From Allomyces arbusculus (lineage: Eukaryota > Blastocladiomycota > Blastocladiomycetes > Blastocladiales > Blastocladiaceae): a stretch of DNA of 64,000 nucleotides. The first letter of the stretch is position 1. Every line of letters begins with the position of its first letter. The stretch lies in contig JADHYV010000012.1 in assembly GCA_027604705.1 (NCBI GenBank), forward strand, positions 248,001 through 312,000. The letters run 5' to 3'. The position numbers and the translations under genes are program-made. The notes beneath the pieces were generated by a model. The model was given only the letters and a program-made list of their open reading frames with translations, was not told where the DNA came from and made no database searches. This document shows, in pieces, positions 45,355-54,875 of this stretch.

Positions 45355-46129
45355 ATGAACACCTTTTCGCTCGTCGTGCTCGGCGAACTCGAGTCAGCGC
45401 TCGTGCACGGCCACAATGCGCTCTACGCACGCGCCGCCTTCTCCGTGGGCCCCGACTGGGCCGCGACTTCCGGCGCCGACCACATCGTCACGTCACTCGC
45501 GCACCGACCGTCCCCGCTTCCACCAAAACCCGTGCACGCCGCGCCCGCACCGCTACTCGCCGATTGGCTCGCGCGGTTCCTGTCCACACTATGGACGGCG
45601 GCGGCCACGCGAATCGATCCGTCGACATCGTCGCTCGCGGCCGCGGTCATTTGGAATTGCGCAGTCCACATGGCGTGGAAGAGCACGAACGTGTTTGGGT
45701 GGCCGCAGATCGTGGTCGCCGTCTACGGGCTCGATTTTGCGGGGCGCGACGTGTTGGTCGGGTACGCGCCAGTGCGCGTACCGAGGCATCCTGGACGGTA
45801 TGGATTTTGGGGCAACCGAACGAGTGTTTTGATCCACGGTTTCGCTGATGCCGTCGATCGTGTGTGTGCGGGTTAGACATGTCCTGTATGCGCCACTGTT
45901 CGCCCCACTCGCGTCGTCGCCGCTCAACCAGTTCCTGTCGTGGATCACTGGTCGCCGCCCAGAATTCGTCGACCCGTTCTTGGTCGCGCGGTCCGAGGGC
46001 CGCCAGGTGACGCGCGTGCGGTCCAATGGCACAGTCAAACTCGTCCTGGACGTGTTTCTCAAAGACATCGAGAAGTTTGGGTACCAGCTCGGCATGGACC
46101 ACACGGACTTGATGACTGGGACAGGGTAA
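45355..46129 (+). CDS. B9D1: B9 domain protein 1, ciliary transition zone (2 exons)
   Basis: Exons 45355-45797 and 45877-46129 join in frame (donor GTATGG, acceptor GTTAG) to 231 residues. The B9 (C2-like) domain starts MNTFSLVVLGELESALVHGH and contains YARAAFSVGPDWAATSGAD, then MAWKSTNVFGWPQIVVAVYG, GYAPVRVPRHPGRH across the splice junction, and FLSWITGRRPEFVDP. The order and spacing match B9D1 (KSTNPYGWPQIVLSVYG, GRRPEYTDP). In ciliated cells B9D1, B9D2 and MKS1 form part of the MKS module that gates the ciliary transition zone. Its presence implies that the organism builds a flagellum, so zoospores are expected. An in-frame remnant after the donor site shows why the intron is needed. Confidence 0.9.
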
Positions 46130-46580
46130 ATGCGGAGAACGTAACAAAGCCGGCATTGATTGAAGATGGCAGCAAGAAAGATCTCGGATGGTATTTTAGT
46201 GGGGAGTATGTAATGTGGCTATACATCCATCCATGGAGCGCCAACATGCCAGGTGACGGTCAACCCGGATAAAAGTGCATTCGCATGCCCATTCATGTAC
46301 CTCAGCCCGTCGCGGCGACAGCATCTGCAAGCCGCGAGCCGTCGTCGCGCGGCGCTGCCGTCGGTCATCACCGACCTATGCAAGAGGTGTCGGCCTGTTT
46401 CAACAAGTTCCTGCTGTAAGTCTAGTCCACGCAAGAGCGGCCTGGCAGATAATTCATTTTTCAAACCCAGGCCGAACGCGGTCGGAGAGGCGAGGATCTT
46501 GTCGAGTGGACAGTGTCCGATGATGCAACAATACAGGAAAAAGTTCAACTGGATTTACCACACAAGCAAAACAAATTTCA
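46130..46580. other. Intergenic spacer
   Basis: 3' flank of B9D1 up to the second tRNA. No gene is seen. Confidence 0.4.
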
Positions 46581-46662
46581 CGACAACGACAGGATTCGAA
46601 CCTGTGCAGGCAGAGCCTAATTGATTTCTAGTCAATCTCCTTAACCACTCGGACACGTTGTC
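46581..46662 (-). tRNA. tRNA-Ser(AGA), copy 2
   Basis: 82-nt class II tRNA identical to the copy at 33919-34000 except for one base in the variable-arm region (GGCTCTGCC here, GGCTCCGCC there). Acceptor stem, AGA anticodon and B-box are unchanged. Downstream on the minus strand a T-rich stretch (AAATTTGTTTTGC) could serve as the Pol III terminator. Confidence 0.93.
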
Positions 46663-47034
46663 GGTCAAATTTGGCTTTTACCTACTAATATATATGACTG
46701 CTGGACAAGTAGTTTCACTAATGCTGTGTGACTCCTCGCGGGGAAGAGCGGCCATGCCCTAAATCTCAGCTTCAACCTAGGTCAAATCCCCAAGTCAGAC
46801 TTCCTAAATTTCTCCTCACTCCCGATCAACAACTGCTCTTTGAGATGCACCACTTTCTTTCATGAACGCAGGCTTGTGCATCTTTCCAAAACTATGGGCT
46901 GGAAACGAGTTTGACAACGATCAACCACAACCAAGGCGAAAATGTTCTCGTTTACGTATATGTACAAAACTGGTGGAGACGCGGATAGAAAATGAAAATA
47001 ACCAAATTAACGACCCAAAGACAGCACATCGGCA
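46663..47034. other. Intergenic spacer
   Basis: AT-richer than average. It holds the tRNA upstream flank and the 3' flank of ARL8. No gene is seen. Confidence 0.4.
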
Positions 47035-47983
47035 TCATGGCGCGTGCTTGGTGAGCCACTGCAGCGTAATGTCAATGTTAATCTGGTTCTTGGCCGAGAC
47101 CGAGTAGCATGCGATTTCGCGCTGGCTGTAGCTTTTCAGCTCTCTGTTGTGGCGAATGGGGTGGATCAGTTGACGGTCGGTTCGGTCAAGGGGTGAGCGG
47201 GCAAAGAGTGCGTACAGCGCGTCAATGACACCTTCGACCGTCAATGCGTTCGGCAAGTCGTTCTTGTTGCCGAGCACGAGCAGCGGTACGTTCGAGAGCG
47301 TCGGCCGCTCCAACAGGTTGCGTAGTTCCTGCTTGGCCGCCTCGAGTTTGCCGTGGTCGGCGCTGTCGACGACGAATCTGGTCGGCGCGAGGAAGAGGGT
47401 GAGTGGAAGCGAACGGCGAGCGAGAGCCGAAATGTACGGACACGATGGCGTTGACATTGCGGCAGTACCGCTCCCACATGTTGCGGAACCTTGGTTGGCC
47501 GCCCACGTCCCACAACTTCATCGTGACCTTGCCCTTGGTGATCTTGCGCATGTTGAACCCAACCGTTGGGATCTAGGGGGAGGGACGGAGGGCGAGGTTG
47601 GTCGCACGCAATCGGCCACGGAATGTGGCCGTGGGCACGACGTCGGTGCGGTGCGCGCACGCGGGGGTCCGGGAGAAGCCAGCATACCGTGTCCTCAGTG
47701 AACTCGCCCGACTACTCGAGGATGAAACAAGTCAGTAACGCGCCCACTTTCGCCACCTTCTGAAAGCAACCCGCCGACGTACCGCAAAGACGTTAACTAG
47801 AGTGCTCTTGCCGCTAGCTTGCAGGCCTATACACGTTGCCAAAAACGGGTGTTAGAGCCAGCGCACCAAATTGGCAAGACACGAGACGACGGCAGCACAC
47901 CCACCGACCAATGTCACCTCCATTTCTTGCGTGAAAAAGAGTGACCGCAGCCAGTCGAGCAGCGACTTGAAAATCGACGACAT
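47035..47983 (-). CDS. ARL8: ARL8-type Arf-like small GTPase (6 exons)
   Basis: Exons 47905-47983, 47783-47826, 47688-47711, 47442-47572, 47216-47377 and 47035-47143 join in frame to 182 residues. The N-terminal amphipathic helix [20 protein letters not shown] matches ARL8, which is N-acetylated rather than myristoylated. G1 is GLQASGKST, the switch I region is [12 protein letters not shown]3/switch II is [18 protein letters not shown]4 is LGNKNDLP and G5 is SVSAKN. The C-terminus [15 protein letters not shown] is also ARL8-specific. It recruits kinesin adaptors and tethers to lysosomes/vacuoles. Exon 3 is a 24-nt micro-exon (SGEFTEDT), and every exon join restores family-invariant residues. 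Confidence 0.95.
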
Positions 47984-48993
47984 GGCGGCGACGGTGAGGA
48001 GCGGGCGAAATGACAGCGAGGGGCAGGTGATACAACGGCGTCAAGCGGACGGGCCGAGGAACGTTCAGCAGGCGCAATGTGTGGTTGTCGCGGAAAGCGC
48101 GCGACTGCAGCAGCAGCAAAGGTCCGACTCGCCAACAATCCGCGCGTCGGTCAAAGTCGGCGGACGGGTGGCGCGCGCGGGGGTGGGTTGGCTGGCGCGC
48201 GTCAAGGCGGTCGTTCGCGGCGCGCACTGGTTCACGATGACCGATGCCCGAGTGTGGGCAGCGAGTGAACGGCGCGGCGTCCGGCTCACGGGCAACTGGC
48301 GGTGCACACAGGCGGTCGGGCCGATGCAGGTACCGGTCCAAGTTGCGCGTGCACGTAGGCCGAGTTGGTGCTCGCGGTGCACGGCAGGTTTCCTCGTTTC
48401 AAGCTGGCGGTGCGGGCGTGTTTCAGGCCGCAGTAGCGCAGGCAGTCGGCCAGGCGCGGTTTGCGGACGCAGCGTCGCGAATGCAGCGAGTTGTAGCGCG
48501 GTGGTGGTGGTGCGCGGGCCGGGAGCGTTGCAGCGCGGTGGAGGATGGATGGGCGGGGTTTCGCAGTGATGTGCAACGAGCCGCACACAATATGGAAGGT
48601 GCTCTAAGATGGAGTGTCTGCATGATCCACTGACGCCACATTTCAACTCTCCTCTTCTCAAAACCGCTACCCCCCTCTCCACCAACCTTCACCTCTTCTC
48701 TTCAATCATCTCAAGACTAGCATTCTCGTCGTCGCGTCCCTCTCTCGCGTGCCCAGTCGTTGTACATCCCAGCTGTCATAGCTCTCCCTTCACCACCATC
48801 AAAGGACCAGTACTCGTCTCTACTTTCGTCTCTGTGCTGTTCTCTGCACGTTCTTGTGCTCGTTGCTCGCCTTCTTTCGCGACCTTGCCCGTACGTCTTT
48901 TTGTTTATGTTTGATGCGCCTCCTTGTGTCTTTCTGCGCGTTCTCTCATTCATCGTGTCGTTTTCCTTTAATTCAGACCTGGCGTGTGTCGCC
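47984..48993. promoter_or_regulatory. Divergent region between ARL8 and the Fanzor gene
   Basis: ARL8 is transcribed leftward and the Fanzor gene rightward from here. The right 350 bp are pyrimidine-rich (TCTCCTCTTCTC, CTCTCCACC, TCTTCTCTTC), with CTTTAATTCAG|ACC just before the Fanzor ATG that could be a 5'-UTR intron acceptor. If the Fanzor gene belongs to a transposon, its left end should lie in this interval; I could not see a terminal inverted repeat by eye. Confidence 0.4.
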
Positions 48994-51900
48994 ATGGCTG
49001 ATACGACACTACCTGTCGATGCTGTGCCCAGTGATGCCGCACCTGTCGCAGAGCCTCTTCTATCCGCGCCGGTCGAGGATGTCGCACCAGTTCTCGCCCC
49101 AAGTGTCCCGGCTTTCTCCACCGTTGCGCCGAGTGACCAAGCACGCACGCCCATTCTTTCAGTCGTTCCTCAAACTCTCCACCGCGTGCTCGTTGATGCT
49201 CCTGAGTACTTGGCCGTGCGCGCTGTCATCGAGGTCCGCTCTGAGCGGCTCGTGAATGCGCACGGTTTCGCCGCGACCGAGGCAACTCTTTATCTGCGCT
49301 ACCGTGCACGTCGTGCCTATGAAGATTTCCGCGACGGGTTGCTATACGCTGAAGAGGACTATGAGTCGTCCAACGACATGGTCTCGGTCAGTGTGCTTTT
49401 GCTCTCTCGTGCGAAACATCTTTCCATGTGATGTGCCAACTGACCTGCTTCTCCGCTGTACACAGCTGTTGAAGGCCGTCACGGTCGCTGACGAGCAGGC
49501 CAGTTATCTCGGCTTTGGCATCCCCAACTGCGACCAGCTTGACCAGTATGCGACTGAGTACCTGCACCATGTGCACTATCCTGACGCGCCGTTTGTCAAT
49601 CGTTTGCTCTTTACCAGGTCTTTTGAGTACCTGTTCCAGGAGATTGCCAAGAATGTGTCGGAAAACTTTCATCGCATGTTTCGCTATGCTGCTGGGCGTT
49701 GCATCAACCCGTTTGCGGTCCTTGTCGAATCTTGGCCGCCACCGGTGCCACCTCGTGACCAACGTGCCGCGGAGCCCCCAGCCAACCGCAGGATGCGCTG
49801 TGATTTTTACGCGGCCATTGACAAGTGGGTCATGACCATTTGCCGCCGTGGCTCGAAGCTGCAGCTCGACAAGTTTCTGTACAAGTGCGCGTGCATCATT
49901 GTCGACTACAACTTGTTCATCTCGCAGAACCTCAAGTATGCCCGTGCGACTAGCGGTCTCGTTCCCGATCTCGGCGTGCTGCATGTTCCAGTGCCTTTCG
50001 TGCCGCCGCCGCCTGCTGCCGCTGACGACCAAGCACAAGGGCAAGTCGAGCAACAAGATATTGTTCACCTTCCGCGGTTTATCCCCGAGGGCGTACGGAT
50101 TGCGGCTGAGACTCTGCCGCGCAATCGGCATGCTCGTCACAAGCAGGGCAAGGCGTGGATCGCACCTGCTGGTATTGATTCGCACGCGTTCCAGCAGCTC
50201 GCAAAAGAAGTGCACGCCCGTGAGCAAGGTTCCAGTCGGCAAGATGAGGCGACACCACTGCCGCCTGCGTCCTGCACGTCTGGCGTTGATGGGCCGCGCG
50301 ACCAAGACGTGGCCATGGGCGAGAGAGCTTCGCATGAGGAGCAACACGGTCACAATGGCCAGGCAAATGATGCTGCCGCGCACAGGGACGCGACGCGCGA
50401 AGAGGACGTGGCCATGTACAAGGGCGATTCTCGTGCAGATGCCGAGCCCCGGGTTTCCATTGCTGTGCCAGCAGCCCGACCCGATGAGCCTGCATCGGCC
50501 GGATCGCACGACGATGATGTGCCCATGTGTGAGGGTGACTCACGTGCTGGTGCTCGCGGCGACAAGGACGAGGACACGTTCACGGACGATGCCGACGCCC
50601 CTGTGGGTGCTTTACGCTTGGTTCCTGCAGCCACACCAGCAGTTGAACCAGACGAGCCTGTGCCGACCAGGTCACTTGGAGATGGTGGTCCGTGTGACAA
50701 GGACGTGCACGTGGACAATGCTGCTTCGTGCGCGAGTGCTGGCGATGACTCGCACGAGGACTTGCCGTCTCAAGGCCGTGGCGAGCAGGACGCGCCGTCT
50801 GGTGGTGATGCCACGCCCGCCACCCCCTTGCCTGGTGCCACGCCTGGCAAGTCGCCCCCTGTCGATCTCTGTTTGGTCTATCGCGATTACGACAAGATCA
50901 AGGACGATGTGCGTATGACAGCCACTGGTCGTGCTGCACGGCGTTGGCGGTCCCGCCACAAGATCCATCCCGAGACCAATTACCCGCCTCCCCAGCCGCC
51001 AGCACTGCCGACGAATCCTCCTTCGCGACCGATGCGGCCTGGCCAAGCACATGTCGCGCGTACGCTGAATGCCCATCGTGGTGGTATTCGCGCTTCCACG
51101 ACCGGCCCCATTTCCTCGGATGAACGCAAGCGACGCGCCAGTTTGCCGTCTGCCGCTGCTCGTAAGCGTCGTGCTGCTGAGGTTGATCGCGCTCCCAAGG
51201 CTGCTGAGCGCAAGGCTGCTGAGCGCAAGGCTGCCGAGTCTTTGCTGTCTTCCTCGTCGTCGCCGTCGTCCTCGTCGGCTGCTTGCGCCGCAGCTCCCAG
51301 TGGGGATGGTGATGGTGGGGATGGTGGTGACAACCCGGAGCGTCCTCCCCGCGTTCGTCATCCTGACGTGCGTGACCGGCTCGTTGCTGACCAGGTCAAG
51401 GAGTTGGTTCTTGGTCTGACCGACATGTTTCGCCACTGTCATCGCAAGCCGACGCGACCACAGAACATTCTGTTTGCGATTGTTGATTTTGTCCATGCTC
51501 GAGTCGATCTTGCTCGCCAGCATTACACGTACCTGCAAGAAAATCGCGCCCGCATTGATCGAGCCGCTGATCATTTTGCGGTTGCGCGGCGGTGGTTTTG
51601 TCCAAATCTGACCATTGTCCCACACATGGCACTCAAGCGCCGGCATGTTCGGCTTGATTCGAGGGACATTACCAGTGGTCTTCTCGCTGATTTCCCGGGC
51701 AACTCACCGGATTTGCTCCATGTGGTGTTTGGGTTGATCATGAAACACGCGCATCTCGATTCTCTTGTCCCTGGTGCCCGTGACCCGAACGTGCCAGATG
51801 AGCAGTACGAGCTTGCTCTTGAACAGTATGCATGGCAGAGATTGCGTGATATTTCGCCTCAACTTGTACGTTTGCGCACGAAATTCCGCTCAGATCTGTC

Positions 51901-53783
51901 GATTAGTCCCGTCTTGAGTGGCTATTGGCAAACGCCACGCGTTGACGGTGCACCGCGTGTCGGTTCGTCGTTCACCACCAACGGCTACGCGGCGCACATC
52001 TTGATTTCGCGTGTGGTACGTGAATGATCGCTCGTCTTGTTTTCCCGACTCTTTGTCCCGGATCATCGACTGATCTGTATTTTCAATTTACCAATTTTCT
52101 TGCTAGCCTACGGACGACGATGTGCGTCGCGTTGGTGGGGAGGGCGAGATCAAGCAAAAGTCGACGCGTCGTGTCGTTACCCGGGGTCCTGGTCGCGCTG
52201 TTGCTGCCAAGTCGCTGCACTCGCGGCTCGGCACGGGCGAGTTTGCTGCGATCAAGAGTCGCTCGCTCATCGTGTCCGACTACCCAAAAGGGCTGATCGC
52301 TGTCGATCCGGGCCAGTCCACGCTCATGACCACGACGACGCTTACGCCATTCCGCGTTGGTGCCTTTGCCAATGGCTGGATCAACATCAAGTGGGAAATC
52401 ACTCGGCACCGGAACCCAGGCTACAAGTCGTGGTCGATTCCGGGTCCTCGGTGGAGCGCAGCAACGGGTCAACGCAACCAGACTTTGCAGATTTTGCGCC
52501 TACGGCAGCACCAGTCGGACTTGGAGCAGATCGAGTCGCGTTTGCCGGACGTTCACGATCCGACCCTAGCTGGTATCATTGCACTCGCCAAGGCTGTGAC
52601 CACCAACATGGAGCGCATTCTCGGGTTCAAGATGGACCGCCGCTACGCCAAGTACGATTTGCAGGTGACTATTGCCAAGCAACGTGCCTTGGCCTACTTG
52701 CGCAACAAGTTTACCGGTTATGGTATATTGTTCGGAAACAAGGGTGCCGTCCAAATCAACCGCGTCACGCGCATGCCCGTCAAGGGCGTGATTCGCTACC
52801 TGCTCGTCTACGGTGTTGATGTCTTGCTCGTCGATGAGCATAACACGTCCAAACTCTGTGCAGTGTGTGGTTCCAAGTTTGAGGCGACGTCTGCGATGAA
52901 GGTCAACCGCAAGTTTGCCTACCGTTACCTGCGCTGCCCTAGCTGCAAGTACGTTGTGAACCGCGACGTGAACGCGACGTGGAACATGTTCCGCGTCGGG
53001 TTGCGCGACGTGTTTGACATTTATGTTGCCGACTCGATGCTCAAGCACCCGCTCGCGCTCTTGCCGAGTCGTAACGCACCTCGCCCTCTGCTCCCGCAAC
53101 CAGGTGACGACGATTTTGACGATTCGGCCCACGATCGTTACTCTGGCAATCATGGCGGCCCCGGTGGCGATGGTGGCGATGGCGGTGGTCTGCGTGGTCG
53201 CGGTTCTGCTCCCTGCGGTGGTACTTTTCCGGCACGTGGTCGCTCTCGTGGTGGTGGTGCTCGTGGTGGATCGGCCACTGCTCAAGCCCATGCTGTTGCT
53301 GCACCCGTCGCGTCGAGTGGCGATCCACCCGCCAATACCGTGGTCCCCACAAATGGATCCGATGCCGCGCCTTTCTCGACCTCTCCCGCCTCGCCCTTTC
53401 CTGGTCTCCCCAGCCTTCCTGATCTGCACCAATGTTCCCGCTTGCTTGATTCGCTCGTTTCGGCTCCTGACCAATTAACACTTGGCGCGCGCGAAAAGTT
53501 GGTGTCGATGCGCAAGGGTGTGGCGAGTCGGTTTGGCAAGTTTGTCTCGATCTGGTCGCCGGTCCAGACGCTTGTTCATCAGGGTGTTGTCCAGGGCAAC
53601 CAGGCCTATGATTCGTTGCCCACGCTCCCACCGCCCATTGCCCTTCCACTGTACCTGCCTCGCAAGTTTGGTTCTTTGGTTCGGGGTTTTACTTCGGATC
53701 TGTCGTCGTATCTTGATGAGGCTGGCGCTGTGCCGCGGATGATTCCTACGCCCGAGAGCGAGGAGAGCGAGGGTCAGATGTAA
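48994..53783 (+). CDS. Giant Fanzor-type (eukaryotic TnpB-like) RNA-guided nuclease (3 exons)
   Basis: Exons 48994-49386, 49466-52015 and 52107-53783 (donors GTCAGT, GTACGT; acceptors CACAG, GCTAG; all phase 0) give 1,539 residues, over twice the usual Fanzor1 size. Residues about 130-330 are helical. Residues about 400-620 are disordered and acidic, with a repeated D-V-x-M motif. A basic/Ser-rich linker (about 640-760) precedes the nuclease. The nuclease has RuvC-I KGLIAVDPGQST (D1048), then FTGYGILFGNKGAVQ where TnpB has its Glu but here there is none. It continues with VLLVDEHNTSKLCAVCG (E1225) and a zinc ribbon C1232/C1235/C1258/C1261, ending NRDVNATWNMF with RuvC-III D1268. A Gly/Arg-rich tail follows. 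Zinc ribbon plus NRD-NA is diagnostic of the OrfB/TnpB-Fanzor family, RNA-guided DNA endonucleases carried by transposons. The gene appears intact. Confidence 0.85.
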
Positions 53784-54117
53784 GATTTGTCGCATCCTGT
53801 TTGTTTGTTTGTGTCCATGTCTGTGAATAACATTTCTGATTTGTCACTTTCTTGCTCGGTCGTCCTGGTTTGTGCAACTTTCTGGCACAGCATGGCGAGC
53901 GTCAATGTGATGGCTCCATTCTGACTCCATTCCCTCCAACACGGTCTCGACTGCCAGCACGACCGCGCGACTTGCCCCATCTACTTCCACCTCTTCTCAT
54001 TCTCTCGCAACACCACCGTCTACTGCCCTCTTGTCTGGTCGCATCGCGCTCAACCTGTCCCTGCGTCAGTGTCTGTGCTCTTCCATCAACCGTTGACCGA
54101 CTTGTTTGGCACCGATC
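53784..54117 (+). other. 3' flank of the Fanzor gene; candidate location of its guide RNA
   Basis: Non-coding as far as I can see. In TnpB/Fanzor loci the guide (omega) RNA is usually encoded at, or overlapping, the 3' end of the nuclease gene near the element boundary. This interval is therefore where such an RNA would be expected. No hairpin strong enough to call by eye. Confidence 0.25.
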
Positions 54118-54760
54118 TGCGCGTCAACATGCTACCGCTGCTGCAATACGAGCACATTGACGCCTCGGCGCTCATCTACCCAAATGTGAATCCGGCGTAC
54201 AAGAACATGTATCAAGTCGTGTCTGCTCGACTCGTGGTCCGTTTGCAGTTGATATCAACTTGTTGCGTTTCTCGGGCGCCAAATTCAAGTCCTTTTGCAT
54301 TTCTTCTGCCAGCTCGCACCGGACCTTATCGTCTTTTGCGGGCCCAAGATTCCCATGGGCTTCCGGTCGACCCGCTTTACTGTGCGTGTCGCGTTGGTTG
54401 ATTCTTTTGAGATCAATTGTGTCTCAACTTGACCGCTCTGTTTTTATAACGCTTAGGATCCGGGCGGCCCCTACTCGACGCCGTGCCTCACGAAACACGA
54501 CTGTGTCGATATGATCCAGGTCTGTCTCTCCTCTGCACCCCTCTTTTAACATTTTCGCGTCCGATGGTCGCTTGCATTCGGCGATCCGTCGATTCTCCGC
54601 GTCCTTTTCACGAATCCTGACTGGGTGGGCAATGATGCTTCTTCCTTTTTCCTTTGAGATTTTGAAATCTAGAAGGGCGAATTGGTTGTGCAAAGCCGGC
54701 TCTACGGTGGGCGTAATTTGCCGCCCACGCAATATGCGTATGTATCCATGCGTTGCTTTG
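54118..54760 (+). other. Unexplained exon-like segments between Fanzor and Ulp1
   Basis: Several short stretches read like protein and are bounded by plausible splice sites: NMLPLLQYEHIDASALIYPN with NPAYKNMYQ (54127-54213), QLAPDLIVFCGPKIPMGFRS (about 54310-54375, before GTGCGT), DPGGPYSTPCLTKHDCVDMI (54459-54520, between GCTTAG and CAGGTCTG), and KGELVVQSRLYGGRNLPPTQ (54674-54733, after CTAG). Joined order and frame could not be established with confidence, and I recognise no family. They may be exons of a small gene, or remnants of a second protein of the element. Confidence 0.35.
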
Positions 54761-54875
54761 CCTTGATCTCCTCGCGGAACACGACGGATTGTTTGTCGAG
54801 CAATGTTTTCTACCCTTATCCCGATGTGTTGGGATCTGTAGTCATTTTCGCTGTTGCCCTCGGGGACTCCTCAAA

